In this document: positions 1-11,303 of the stretch, piece by piece
Position numbering within the stretch: position 1 is the first letter of the stretch
How the letters are laid out: each line of letters opens with the position of its first letter
Assembly (NCBI GenBank): GCA_026075535.2
Contig: AP026538.1
Coordinates: 16,686,337-16,750,336 of the forward strand
Length of the DNA: 64,000 bases
Direction of reading: 5' to 3'
Source of the DNA: Tricholoma matsutake
Lineage: Eukaryota; Basidiomycota; Agaricomycetes; Agaricales; Tricholomataceae
The notes under the pieces: generated by a model
Seen by the model: only the letters and a program-made list of their open reading frames with translations
What the model was told of the DNA's origin: nothing
The model's database searches: none
Made by a program: the position numbers and the translations under genes

Positions 1-948
1 TTCTACATTTACTGGAGGCTATGACGATCTTCATCGGTACCGTCCGAGTATCCGCCGTTCCGCTCATTGAGAGGAACGCATGGCGTCAGATGGCCTGGGA
101 ATTATTCACGACCACCTGGCGATTGTCTGAGCCAATGTCAGCAGAACTAGCAGCTGCCGGATTGCCTCTCGACCTCACGTCACTGGCAGCCTTCAGGGCT
201 TCCTACGCGGCTAGGCAGGCAGCTCATGCAGAGCTCCATCATGGGGAACCCTTGTCCTCATCACGACGCCGCCATCCTCGAGGTCCTCGAGCACAGCAGC
301 GCCGCTACTGAAAGGGGGGTGTCACCCCCCCACATCTACTCCCACCAATTAGTTGGTGGCCGATATCGGGATAGTGGCAGTTTGTCGCTTCCCTCTACCT
401 TCTCCCAGCTGCGGGGGGGACGTTGTTACCGAGCGTATGCCCTCGACGGCATCTACTCAAAGGGGGCCTTGGCCCCCTATCCATGGTAGTTCTGGTGAAT
501 AACCAGGTGAACAACCAGCTACCACATCTCTGTCACTTGTGCGGGAGCGCGGTGATGGTCCACCTCATTCGTCTGGGGTGGTCAATCCTCGCTGGCCAGG
601 AGCATGCAGATGGTTATTCCTCCTGCAAGGGGGGATTTACAGTGAATTAACATGGCCGCACCTGATCTGACTTCGGTTGGATATGTGGCTGGGGGACCGT
701 TCTGCACTGGTGGACGAGTTAATGGCTAGCTTCGGGAGGGGGGGCCCCCCTCCAGATTATTGCCTTTCCTGGCTGAGAGGCCAATGTCTGTGGCACTGCC
801 CGCCTAAAGTGGCTAAAACGAGGACCTGGGTAGGATATGGGTGAGGGGAAGCGTAGTTACAGTAGTACCCAAGTTTGTATACTGCTCCGTGGACTGTGAT
901 CAAGCACCGCGTTATAAATTGTTGACCCAAAAAAAAAAAAAAAAAAAA
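1..948 (+). mobile_element. S element copy S1 (gamma), 3' part
   Basis: The window edge cuts this copy. What remains is the end of its ORF, a ~617-nt 3' region and the family tail ending TATAAATTGTTGACCC followed by A20 at 929-948. The 3' region holds the three G/C hairpins seen across the family (312-332, 461-478, 734-753). Base 949 re-enters the L1 ORF2 in antisense, so S1 was inserted into L1. The left target-site copy lies outside the window. Confidence 0.9.
3..311 (+). CDS. S-element protein, gamma type, C-terminal part
   Basis: This is the last ~102 codons of the S-element ORF, open from the first in-frame codon to TGA at 309-311. It contains the most conserved part of the protein: MTIFIGTVRVSAVPL, then the block RQMAWELFTTTWR, then SLAAFRASYAA, and the arginine-rich tail RRRHPRGPRAQQRRY. 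The matching complete gamma ORF is at 22048-22857 on the minus strand. I recognise no known domain. The basic tail suggests RNA binding or nuclear import, but that is inference. No lesion is visible in the part present. Confidence 0.75.
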   Translation, partial: LHLLEAMTIFIGTVRVSAVPLIERNAWRQMAWELFTTTWRLSEPMSAELAAAGLPLDLTSLAAFRASYAARQAAHAELHHGEPLSSSRRRHPRGPRAQQRRY

Positions 949-1649
949 GGCACCGAGGATCCAGCGAGCAGCAATGGACTGCACCTGGGCCAATGTTTTG
1001 ATGACACCTTTGACGCGAGCGCCTTTAAAGTGCCATAGTCTGAGTCCATATGTCATGATGGGTACAACACACAAGCGGTACAGGAGGCATTTCTGCATAG
1101 GGGTTAACCCTCTGACAGAATTGCCGAGCATTCCCATTGCCCTCACAGTGGTGAGGGCTTTGGTGGAGTAGAACCGCATGTGCTCCTTGAAGGAGAGTTT
1201 GCAGTCAAAGAAGAATCCAAGGTACCTCCAGGTGACCTTGGGTTTGAGGGGGGTGTTGCCCGTGTACGGGGCAAATCCGAGATCAATGGGTAAGGGAGTG
1301 AATCTCCTCGCCCTTGAGAAATGGAATATTTCGGACTTGTCATGTTCGAGGACAAGTCCGAGGGAGGTGAACGCCTGGAAGATCCAGCCATACGCTTTCT
1401 TGAGAAGGGGGAGGTTATCCTCCAGCTGTGGAGAGCGGGTGATGAGAGTACCATCGTCTACATATGACATGAGGTCGACATCTCTGCCAATCTCGCTTCT
1501 TCTGAAGAGTTTCATAATGGGCGTCAGATATAGCACCGACAGGACTGGGGACAGGGCAGATCCCTGTCCCACTCCCACATCCGCTGCAAAGGAGCCAGAT
1601 GAGAAAGCGTTCCATTTGTAGGTCGTCTTGCGACCGACCAGATAAGAGC
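949..1649 (-). pseudogene. L1 ORF2 fragment: reverse transcriptase core and thumb
   Basis: In antisense this encodes the part of the LINE reverse transcriptase around GQGSALSPVLS and the catalytic SYVDDGTLI (YVDD box), followed by the segment FKEHMRFYSTKAL...ARWILGA that precedes the RNase H domain in the other copies. It has no stop of its own. It is a fragment because S1 interrupts it at 948/949 and S2 material replaces its upstream part at ~1650. It matches the same region of L2 ORF2 closely. Confidence 0.85.
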
Positions 1650-3508
1650 GCTGTGTCCCCACACAAGTGACAGTGACGAGGCAGCTGGTTATTCACCGGA
1701 ACTGCCGTCGCTGGTTATTCACCAGAGCTACTGTAGGTAGGGGGTCGAGGCCCCCCCCCTCGAGCAAATGCTACTCTGAGCATGCACTCGGTGACATCAT
1801 CCCCCCTGCAGTGGGGGGAAGGTAAAGGGCGGCGACATAATGTCACCATCCCGACAACAGCCCTGGTGGGCGGTGAAGAGAAGGGGGGGTCCCCTTCTTC
1901 AAGCTCGGCGTGGTCGTTGGCGGGGGCCACGAGGACATCGACGCCGTTCCGGGGACAAGGGTTCCTCGGTTGGAGGCTCTGCCGCTGGTGGAGCAGACTG
2001 AGCCTCCTGCATCGCCGCATAGGAAGCCTGGAAGGCTGCCGGAGACGTAAGGTCGAGGGGAGCTGATGCCGCGCGAAGCGACTCCATCATGCTCCCTGAA
2101 AATCGCCAGGTGGTGGTGAAGAGCTCCCACGCCATCTGATGCCAAGAGTTCCTGTCATTGAGAGGAACTGCAGATACTCAGACGGTACCTACAAAGGAGG
2201 TCATCATGTCCAGTAGATGTAACATGGCATCAGAGGTGGCTTCGATTTCCAACCTCTGATCCCTAGATAACGGCACTTCGTCCTCCACCAGCTCAGGGAT
2301 GGGGGGCCAAGGTGGTAGCGGGACAGGGGATGCCTCCAGATAAAGGAGCTCAGCGATACCGAGCTCCTGTGAATACATATCCTCCTTAGGGAGGCTACGA
2401 GCCCAGCGCTTGTGTTCGACGTCGACACCAAGTGCCCATCATACATGATCAATCGTTTTCCTCGAGGAGAGCCTAGGCCCCCCCTTGGCGAAAGCGAGAG
2501 CCTCCTGCATGGCAAGAGAGTCATCGTCATCATCATTGTTAGGGTCGGAGAGGTCTTCCCCGGCCCATAGATCTCTAGCTGCCCTGAAAGCAGCTGCTAC
2601 CTCCGATTCGTCTTGGACGAACCGGGTGTCGTAGTCTTGGACGCCATCATCAAAGATGTCGCCTGTGATCAAAACGGGGTCGCGTAGACCCCGATGTGGT
2701 GGTTGGCCTCTGGTTCGCCGTTTGGGCATCGAGAGTGTGTGTGTTAGTGCTAGTAGATGATGGTAGGAATCAAAATACGCAGCGTGGAATCGATAACGAC
2801 TGGTCCCTTATCTATATTCCGGGTCCACCCGATACAGCCTCCGAACGCTCCAAGGGGGCGAGCAAGCCACACATCCTGCTGCCTAGTGGGAGAAGATTGA
2901 ACCCAGGTCATACCACCCTAGGAGAGTGAGCACCGGAGGTAGAGGGATGGTGGTGAAAAGCGGCCACCACGGTGTAGGCCTAGCCACTAGGGGGCACCAT
3001 CGCCCGGCCCCTTTTAATGATGGTGTATTCCAGCGGGTAGTCAGTATAGCATGTCTCTAGTAGTAGAGACTCACAGAGCATGGAGGCTGGAAGCCTCCCA
3101 GATGACCAGCAGTCCAGTGATAATGTCCCTCCTCCCTAAGCCAGACCTCCCCCACCTAGACGAGTGTGATGACTTGGGCCAGCGTTGAAGCAGGCATCCC
3201 ACACCCACTCTAAGCCCCCAGAGGGACCTAGACTACTCTTTCATAGACAACACTCACCTAGTCAGGATCCTCGAAGCCCAGGAGAACGAGATGAATAGCA
3301 GCCATTGTCAAAAACAATGACCGGGGCATCCACGGAGATCGGATGGACGGATCTCTTAGCAAATCAGGGCAGGCCTGGAGACGCCGAGAGTGTTTGTGAT
3401 GGTGAAATCCGATCGAAAATCGGACAAAATTTGAAGTGTCGATGTCGCATGCAACGTTGAGCAGAAATGTTTACCACTATTTATGGTGGTTGTAACAAGT
3501 CAAGGAGC
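1650..3508 (-). mobile_element. S element copy S2 (beta), lacking its 3' end
   Basis: In sense it starts CGCTCCTTGACTTGTTAC at ~3508 and runs through the leader and ORF. It stops at ~1650 inside the 3' region, so the last ~370 nt and the poly(A) are gone. The missing S2 end and the missing L1 ORF2 middle are adjacent, consistent with one deletion after S2 jumped into L1 ORF2 near codon 104. Confidence 0.85.
1899..2729 (-). pseudogene. S-element protein, beta type, with two internal stops
   Basis: One reading frame runs from ATG at 2729 (MPKRRTRGQPPHRG) to the end at 1899. It is interrupted by TGA at 2439-2441 and by a stop at 2178-2180, so it is no longer a full coding sequence. The three open parts align in order with the complete beta ORFs at 12083-12901 and 32140-32967, including the acidic stretch with NNDDDDDSLAMQEAL and the conserved MAWELFTTTWRFS block. 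Function unknown. Confidence 0.85.
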
Positions 3509-3826
3509 GTTTTTTCATCTGAGGCCTGGTCTTAGATTAGCGATGCTGTTCGCAAAGTATACAGCAACGCGTGGTGGGGAGTCGATGCCCGAGGGGCGCA
3601 CTAAAGTTCCCCAGTTTGGGCTCATAGGTGCGCCTATAACTTCTTCCCCTTCCCTGTTATGGGCAGAAGGGGCGTATCTTATTAATCGCCATGGAGGCTC
3701 TTGGATAAACAGCAAATCATAATCATCTATAAGGTCTGCCAGTAATGAGTCCATGTATCCCCAATTGCGGTTAACATTCTGACTAAATACGCGTAGCTGC
3801 GGTGTAAATCTAAGTCTATCCCTCAT
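3509..3826 (-). pseudogene. L1 ORF2 start: endonuclease N-terminus
   Basis: This is the first ~103 codons of L ORF2, from ATG at 3826. It carries the APE-type endonuclease start FSQNVNRNWGYMDS and the LLFIQEPPW motif with the metal-binding Glu. It ends at TGA 3515-3517, where other copies have CGA (Arg). S2 begins just beyond. The ATG lies directly against the TAA of ORF1 (3827-3829). Confidence 0.85.
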
Positions 3827-5167
3827 TTACGTTCGGCCACCGCGTCCTGCGGGATGGTAAGTAGGAGGAGAACGAGAGTTGTGTCTCACACTCACCTCGT
3901 CATAGCGAGCTTTGATCCAGTCATGGTCAAAGTGATGTCGCCAGAAATTGCATCGACGATCGTCGGATGCATGGTTTTTCCGGCAGTTTATGCACCTGGC
4001 CGGGTGAGGACAGGCTGCCCCCTCTGGGGTAGCTGGGACAGGGGGGTTCACCTTAGCGTTCCCCTTACAACACCCTGCAAGGGCACGATGGTGCTCCTTG
4101 CGGTGTGGGCCTGCACAGATCGGACATTTGGTCTGTGGAGCTCTGCATGCCGGGGTGGGGTGGCCCCACTTCCAGCATCATTGGCAAAGGGGCAGGCCAG
4201 GGTTTGCCCTGGCTGCCCTAACATGAGCGACGTAGCGTCCAAATTGGACGCCCCGACCAATGAGAGCCTTGGCTCGTGCACCACTGACTGAGTCAGCGAT
4301 GTTAAGATATACGGTGCACGTATCCGACATCTTCAAATCGCGTACTACTCGGGGGGGTACTTGGAGCACTGTGAGGTCCGAAATTCCGGACTTTCCCAAG
4401 TGTGCAATGACGACGTCAGGCATTAGGGCCTTGTCGTTGGCAATAAACGGCACATTGACCAGTTTTAGGTATGATGTGGAGGTGGGTAGCGCTGCGTCTA
4501 CTTGCAGTGCGAAAGGGAACGCCTTGTGGGCAGCCTCCTTGAAACAGCGAAGGTCCTCCTCGGAGGCCACGACGTCTGTAGCTACTGATAAATTACCAGC
4601 GTGCATGGATGCGGACTGGGCCACCAGTTTGGAGTGGTGCAATCCGAGAGTAACCCGGACATGGTCCAGGAAGTCAGTGGGGTTCGTTTCCGCCCCGAGG
4701 GGGGGACGAATGTGGACCAGGACCTGTCGTCTCGACGGTCCATGGACAGTAGGTGAAGGTTTTGTAGCCTTCGGTTTGGAGGGACCAACGTGCTGCTGTA
4801 TGTCAGCCAGCTTGTCAGTTGGAAGTTCAGGGAAGGCCTTGGCTAAGCGCACAAGGCCATCCATGGATGTGTTAGGTGTTCGCCCCCCAGGGAAGCGAGC
4901 AACCTGAGCAAAGGTCCCCCTGCCCGAGGGCCTGGTGGACCAGTTCACGGGGGGAGGTGGTCCTCGACCCCATGATGAAGAAACTCCCCCTGCTGGGGGT
5001 TTAGGAAGAGGTCGAGCCCCTTTCGGGCCTCAAGTCCTCGCTGATTTGTGAGGGGGGGGGCGCTGCCCGTCCCATCCCTCCAGATAGTCCACATTGGGAT
5101 TATTGGTGACAGTGCCCGACCTCGATCGTTTACTGCCCCTTGCAATTCTGTCTATAGCGTCCCGGAG
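3827..5167 (-). pseudogene. L1 ORF1 (Gag-like), C-terminal two thirds
   Basis: In antisense this encodes the region from the SGTVTNN/WDG segment through the nucleic-acid-binding domain to the end of ORF1. Three zinc-knuckle-type Cys/His groups are recognisable by comparison with L2 ORF1. Two CGA-to-TGA stops interrupt the frame, at 5030-5032 and 4178-4180 (the second inside the first zinc knuckle). The N-terminal part of the same ORF resumes at 15861-16444, beyond the nested insertions. Confidence 0.85.
5154..5167. repeat. Target-site duplication present three times (5154, 7037, 15861)
   Basis: ATAGCGTCCCGGAG occurs at 5154-5167 (left of S3) and 7037-7050 (between S3 and L2), and as ATAGTGTCCCAGAG at 15861-15874 (right of L2). 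The site belongs to L1 ORF1. L2 and S3 must each have duplicated it, so two elements used the same 14 bp. Confidence 0.9.
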
Positions 5168-5174
5168 TCGCATC

Positions 5175-7037
5175 GCTCCTTGACTTGTTACAACCACCAT
5201 AAATAGTGGTAAACACCTCTGCTCAACGTTGCACGCGACGTCGACACTTCAATTTTTGTCCGATTTTCGATCGGATTTCACCATCACGAACGCTCTCGGC
5301 GTCTCCAGGCCTGCCCTGATTTGCTAAGAGATCCGTCCATCCGATCCCCGGGGATGCCCCAGTCATTGTTTTTGACAATGACTGCTATTCGTCTCGTTCC
5401 CCTGTGCTTCGAGGATCCTGGCTAGGTGAGTGGTGTCTATGAAAGAGTAGTCTAGGTCCCTATGGGGGCTTAGAGTGGGTGTGGGATGCCTGCTTCAATG
5501 CTCGCCCAAGTCGATGCACTCGTTTAGTTGGGGGAGGTCTGGCTCAGGGGGAGGGACATTGTTACTGGACTGCTGGTTGTCTCTGGGGCTTCCAACCTCC
5601 ATGCTATGTGAGTCACTACTACTAGGGACAAGCTACACTGACTACCTGTTGGAATACACTGTTGCTAAAAGGGGCCGGGTGACAGTGCCCCCTGATAGCT
5701 AGGTCGATGCTCTGGTGGCCGCATTTCACCACCGACTCCTCACCTCCGGTGCTCACTCCTCTGGGGTGTTATGACCCGGGTTCAATCTTCTCCCACCAGG
5801 CAACAGGATGTGTGGCCTGTTCGCCCCCTCGGAGCGTTTGGAGGCTGTATCGGGTGGACCTGGAACTGAGACAAGGGGCCATCTGTTATCAATCTTATGC
5901 TACGTACTTTGACTATTATCATCATTTACCTGTGCTAACTCACTCTCAATGCCCAAATGGCTGCACAGAGACCAAACCACACACTGGGGCCTTCACGACC
6001 CCACCTTGATTATGGGCGACATCGTTGGTGATGATGCCCAAGACTACGACACCCAGTTCTCACAGAACGAACTGGAGGTAGCAGCTGCCCTAGGCAGTTT
6101 GAGATCTGTGGGCTGGGGAGGACCTCCCCGACCCTGACAATTACGAGGACTTTCTTGCTAGGCAGGAGGCCCTCGCTTACACTGCACGCTGCGTATTTCG
6201 ATCACTAGCATCATATACCAGTACTAACTTGCTCCTGATGCCCAAGTGGACAACCAGAGATGATCATTCCAACAATCCTACGCCTCCGGCAGCTGTCCCA
6301 GCTTCCTGTGTGGCGATGCCAACAGCTCTAGCAGAGCTTCAATCTGGGGAACCCTCGTTCCCAGTACAGTGCCGTCATCATCACAGATGGCCGTGCCATT
6401 ACTCATGTGGGGCATTCCGCTCCACACCCATCACCGCCAGTCCGCTGGCTGCTGTCGGGTTGGTGACAAATGTCGCTGCCCTTTACGTTCTCCCCGCTGC
6501 AGGGGGGAAACTGTTATCGAGTGCATGTGCTTGCAGTGCATTTGCTCGAGGGGGGCCTTGGCCCCCTGCCTACGACGGTTCCGGTGAATAACCAGGTGAA
6601 CAACCAGCCGCCACATTACTGTCACGCATGCATTACACGGTGATGGTCCACCTCATTCATCTGGGGTGGTCAATCCTCATTGGCTGGGAGTATGCAGACG
6701 GTTATTCCTCCCGCAAGGGGGGATTTACAGTGAATTAACACGGCCGTGCCTGATCTGACTTTGGTTGGATATGTGGCTGGGGGACCGGTTTGCACCAGCG
6801 GGTGATCTAATGGCTAGCTTCGGGAGGGGGTCTCCCCCTCCAGATTATTGCCTTTCCTGGCTGAGAGGCCAACGTCTGTGGCACTGCCTGCCTAAAGTGG
6901 CTAAAATGAGGACCTGGGTAGGATATGGGTGAGGGGAAGCGTAGTTATAGTAGTACCCAAGTTTGTATCCTGCTCCGCGGACTGCGATCGAGCCCTGCAT
7001 TATAAATTGTTGACCCAAAAAAAAAAAAAAAAAAAAA
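5175..7037 (+). mobile_element. S element copy S3 (delta, internally deleted)
   Basis: It begins GCTCCTTGACTTGTTAC and ends with the family tail plus ~A21 (7017-7037). A 14-bp target-site duplication flanks it (5154-5167 and 7037-7050). Six bases (TCGCAT plus C) lie between the left duplication and the element and match neither. At 1.86 kb it is shorter than the alpha, beta and gamma copies because the middle of the ORF is missing. Confidence 0.92.
5949..6395 (+). pseudogene. Deletion remnant of the S-element ORF (delta)
   Basis: The ORF starts at 5949 (MPKWLHRDQTTHWGL) and follows the normal N-terminus through QDYDTQFSQNELEVAAAL. A 2-nt loss relative to alpha then changes the frame, giving the end SVGWGGPPRP and TGA at 6135-6137. 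After a second copy of the start region (MPKWTTRDDHS, near 6238) the sequence jumps to the C-terminal part (AELQSGEPSFPVQ), so about half the protein is missing. The same architecture occurs in five other copies, so the lesion predates their spread. Confidence 0.8.
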
Positions 7038-7178
7038 TAGCGTCCCGGAGCGACGCTTCTTGTCTTCTTACCGTGACGTGCACAGCCACAAAAAACTTCG
7101 TCGACACCATTTTCAACTTTTGTAGCTCAATCCGTCCTCGATCTCAGCGATCCGGTATAACCAGCGTCTTACCAATGC

Positions 7179-9089
7179 ATGTCAGATTCATTTTCCAGAA
7201 GAGGGGGGAGATCGGGCGAGGCGATGGACGAGGGGAGACCTTCCAGATCCGGTACACCCAGAACTCCTGGCGACGACCCAATTGATTCCCTGTGGCTCTC
7301 TTCGAGCCGCAGATCCACACAGAATGCACCCTCAGTGGGCCCTCACAGGACCCAAAGAGGTTCTCCAACCCCCTCCCCCTATGGGGCGGGCATTGTCACT
7401 CTGCGAGCACAGCGTTTCAGCGTGCCAGCGCTATCTTCCAGACATGCGACTGCGTCTCCTGCACCTCCGGCTACCCCTTCTACACCTGCTTCATGGGCTG
7501 ATGAAGTGGCCGACAATCTCTCTACCCACGTCATTCAGGACACGGAGATGGCTAGCGACGACTGGAGTGGACCCCAGACCTTCGCCAAAGACCTGGGAGA
7601 GTACGCTGAAGGATTCCATGTTGTTCTTAACAGGACGGGATCTCGACGACCTACTGCTGAAGATCGGCAGCTTATAGCAGAACGTCTGGGCTCGGTGCTG
7701 GCAGCAGCTGCCGAGGCTGGTATAGATCATGACTCAGGGGGCGCTGTGCTCCGGGGCGCAATAGATAGAATTGCAGGGGGCAGTAAACGACCTAGGTCGG
7801 GCACTGTCACCAATGATCCCAATGTGGATTACCTGGAGGGATGGGATGGGCAACGCCCCCCCCCTCACAAATCTTCGAGGACTCGAGGCCCGAAAGGGGC
7901 TCGACCTCTTCCAAAACCCCCAACAGGGGGTGTCTCTACATCATGGGGTCGAGGACCACCTCCCCCCGTGAACTGGTCCACCAGGCCTTCGGGCAGGGGG
8001 ACCTTTGCTCAGGTTGCTTGCTTCCCTGGGGGGCGAACACCCAACACATCCATGGATGGCCTTGTGCGTCTAGCCAAGGCTTTCCCTGAGCTTCCAACCG
8101 ACAAGCTGGCTGACATACAGCAGCATGTAGGCCCATCCAAACCGAAGGCGTCAAAGCCCTCACCTACTGTACATGGACCATCAAGACGACAGGTCCTTGT
8201 TCACGTTCGTCCCCCCCTCGGGGCGGAGACGAACCCGGCTGACTTCCTGGACCATGGCTGGACCACTCTTGGACTGCACCATTCTAAATTGGTGGCCCAG
8301 TCCACATCAATGCATGCTGGTAACCTATCAGTAGCTACAGACGTCATGGCCTCCGAGGAGGACCTTCATTGTTTCAAGGAGGCCGCCCACAAGGTGTTCC
8401 CCTTTGCGCTGCAAGTAGACGCAGCGTTACCCACATCCACATTGTACCTCAAATTGGTCGGTGTGCCTTTTATTGCTAAGGACAAGGCCTTAACGCCTGA
8501 TGTCGTCATTGCACACTTGGGAAAGTCCGGAATATCGGACCTCACAGTGCTTCAAGTCTCCCCCCGGGTTGTACGTGATTCAAAGATGTCGGATACATGC
8601 ACCGTGTATCTCACCATCGCTGACTCAGTCAGTGGTGCACAAGCCAAGGCTCTCATCGGCCGGGGCGTCCAATTTGGGCGCTACGTCGCTTATGTTAGGG
8701 CTGCCAGGGCGAACCCTGGTTTGCCTCTGTGCCAACGATGCTGGAAGTGGGGCCACCCCACCCCGGCATGCAGAGCTCCACAGACCAAATGCCCGATCTG
8801 TGCAGGCCCACACCGCAAGGAGCACCATCGTGCCCTTGCAGGGTGTTGTAAGGGGAACGCTAAGGTGAACCCCCCTGTCCCAGCTACCCCAGAGGGGGCA
8901 GCCTGTCCTCACCCGGCTAGATGTATAAACTGCCGGAAAAACCATGCATCCGACGATCGTCGATGCAATTTTTGGTGTCATCGCTTTGACCATGATTGGA
9001 TCAAAGCTCGCTATGACGAGGTGAGTGCGAAACGCAATTCTCGCTCCCCTCCTGCTTACCATCCCGCAGGACGCGGTGGCCGAACATAA
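7179..9089 (+). CDS. L-element ORF1: Gag-like nucleic-acid-binding protein
   Basis: This is the only intact ORF1 here, 636 residues. Residues ~1-120 are rich in Ser, Pro and Arg and look disordered. A conserved region follows (QTFAKDLGEYAEGFHVVLNR, then a Pro-rich linker, then a folded part with QVLVHVRPPL and DVVIAHLGKSG). The C-terminal Cys/His cluster contains CQRCWKWGHPTPAC (~517-530), CPIC...H (~537-549) and CINCRKNHASDDRRC (~581-595). ORF1 proteins of this kind bind element RNA in a cytoplasmic particle. The start ATG is shared by the other copies. TAA at 9087-9089 is followed at once by the ORF2 ATG, suggesting ORF2 is made by reinitiation. Confidence 0.9.
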   Translation: MSDSFSRRGGRSGEAMDEGRPSRSGTPRTPGDDPIDSLWLSSSRRSTQNAPSVGPHRTQRGSPTPSPYGAGIVTLRAQRFSVPALSSRHATASPAPPATPSTPASWADEVADNLSTHVIQDTEMASDDWSGPQTFAKDLGEYAEGFHVVLNRTGSRRPTAEDRQLIAERLGSVLAAAAEAGIDHDSGGAVLRGAIDRIAGGSKRPRSGTVTNDPNVDYLEGWDGQRPPPHKSSRTRGPKGARPLPKPPTGGVSTSWGRGPPPPVNWSTRPSGRGTFAQVACFPGGRTPNTSMDGLVRLAKAFPELPTDKLADIQQHVGPSKPKASKPSPTVHGPSRRQVLVHVRPPLGAETNPADFLDHGWTTLGLHHSKLVAQSTSMHAGNLSVATDVMASEEDLHCFKEAAHKVFPFALQVDAALPTSTLYLKLVGVPFIAKDKALTPDVVIAHLGKSGISDLTVLQVSPRVVRDSKMSDTCTVYLTIADSVSGAQAKALIGRGVQFGRYVAYVRAARANPGLPLCQRCWKWGHPTPACRAPQTKCPICAGPHRKEHHRALAGCCKGNAKVNPPVPATPEGAACPHPARCINCRKNHASDDRRCNFWCHRFDHDWIKARYDEVSAKRNSRSPPAYHPAGRGGRT

Positions 9090-11303
9090 ATGAGGGACAG
9101 ACTTAGATCTACCCCACAGTTACGCATATTTAGTCAAAATGTAAATCGAAATTGGGGTTACATGGACTCTTTACTGGCAGACTTCATAGACAATTATGAT
9201 TTGCTTTTCATCCAAGAGCCTCCTTGGCGATTAATAAGACATGCCCCCTCTGCCCACAACAGGGATGGGGAAGAAGTCATAGGCGCACCAATGAGCCCGA
9301 ACTGGGGAACCTTAGTGCGCTCATCGGGAATTGACTCCCCTCCACGTGTTGCTGTTTACTTTGCGAACAGCATCGCCAATCTAAGACCAGGTCTCAGACG
9401 AGATCTGATTGACGATCGTGACATCCTTCTCTTCTCTCTGGGAATAGGGGAAGACGTCATACTACTTGCTAACGTCTACTCGGACAGTCAACATTCGGCC
9501 ATCATGCTCTTGTTTGAGAACGTCATGACGATCCCACGCTTACACTTCATGTGTGGCGATTTTAACGTGAGGCACGCCTCCTGGGATCCCCAGGGGCCTG
9601 AACACACCATCCACGCTGACCACTTAGTGGAAACGGCTACGGCATTAGGCCTAACTAGAGCCCTACCAGTAGTGGAGGGCCCTACCCATTTCCCCCCACA
9701 ACAGGGCCTTCACCCCATGGTGATCGACCTGATGTTTATACCTACAGATCTTAGATTTGTTCTGTATTGCGAGATTGTACCTGAAGCCAGGGGGACATCT
9801 GACCATGCTCCCCTGACGTTAGTGCTGCCTGGCCCGGGATCTCTGGTGCCGGTTACCAAGTGGTCCATCAAAAAAGGATCCGAGGAGGAAGCGTCATACT
9901 GTGATGCTGTCTCCTTCGCTTTAAATCCGTGGCTTGATTGGCATGGAGATACTTCGGCAGAAATCGATGATGTCGTTTCGGCGATATCAACGATTTTAAA
10001 CAAGGCATGGGAAACCCACGCTAAGGAATCGTGCCTCGGCAAGTCGTCCAAAGGATGGTGGACAGACGAGTGCAGTGGTGCCCTAGACGCGTACAGGGCC
10101 TCTCGGGATGGGGAGGACTGGAAGCACTATAGAAAAGTCATGCGCCATGCGAAGCAAGACTTTTTCGATGACTGTATCCAAGAAGTGGCTACGATGAATA
10201 GGCGACCCTGGGACCTGATGTCCTGGACACGTCAACGCAACCTTCCATCGTACAAGGCGATCTCCTATCGGGGAGAACCCTGCAACGATCTGGACTCTCT
10301 CTGGGCCGCCCTTGATGGGTCCTACAATGCTGCCTCAGATCGAGTAGTCGATCTGAGCTTTCTTGATGAACTTGATCCGGTGCCTGAAAGGGCCTGGATC
10401 CCGTTCTCCGTTATGGAAATGACAGAAGCGCTAAACGCGTGTTCCTCCTGTTCCGCTCCAGGTCCCGATCATGTCACTTGGTCGCACCTAAAACACTGGT
10501 GTAGCAACCCGGAAGTGGCAGGGCTCATCACCCGCATTGCTGAGGCGTGCATCACTGCTGGCCACTGGCCAGCTCACTTTAAGGAATCCCTGTCGGTCAT
10601 CATCCCAAAACCAGGGAAACCTAATTACTCCACCCCTAAGTCGTTCAGGCCCATCATGCTCCTGAACACTTTGGGCAAATTAGTCGAAAAGATGTTGTCT
10701 AGGCGACTTCAGTTCGACGGTGTCGCACACGAGGCCTTCGAGCAAAATCAGTTCGGAGGCGTCGCCCAGCGTTCCACGGAGGATGCAGGTATTTACCTTA
10801 CCCACCTGGTCAGAGCTGGATGGGCCAAAGGGCTCAAAATGAGCGTTGTCGCCTTCGACATCGCTCAGTTCTTCCCCTCCTTGAACCACCAGGTTCTATT
10901 GGAGATTATCTCTCGGTCGGGATTCCCTGCGCAAGTAGTGAATTTCTTCCACTCATACTTGGTCGGTCGCAAGATGACCTACAAGTGGAACGCTTTCTCA
11001 TCTGGCTCCTTTGCAGCAGATGTGGGAGTGGGGCAAGGCTCTGCCTTGTCCCCTGTCTTATCGGCGTTATACCTGACGCCCATTATGAAGCTCTTCAGAA
11101 GAAGTGAAATCAGCAGAGATCTCGATCTCATGTCCTATGTGGACGATGGTACCCTCATCGCCCGCTCTCCACAGTGGGAGGATAACCTCCCCCTTCTTAA
11201 AAAAGCGTATGGCTGGATCTTCCAGGCATTCACCTCTCTCGGACTTGTCCTGGAACACGACAAATCCGAAGTATTTCACTTCTCAAGGGCAAGGAGACAT
11301 CAC

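Noticed and set aside
1143..1621. Plus-strand frames opposite the RT region (also 28452-28807 and 44292-44660)
   Set aside because: Antisense shadows of the conserved ORF2, with no independent evidence for coding.
5475..5702. A recurrent ~75-codon frame in S leaders (also near 23106, 27849, 56523, 59646, 62697)
   Set aside because: It begins with GTG rather than ATG and is interrupted in alpha and frameshifted in beta copies, so it recurs because the DNA recurs. No sign that it is translated.
3509..9089. Head-to-head L1 and L2 as a twin-priming inversion of one LINE
   Set aside because: Both copies contain the same ORF1 regions, and the ATAGCGTCCCGGAG duplications show L2 as a separate insertion into L1.
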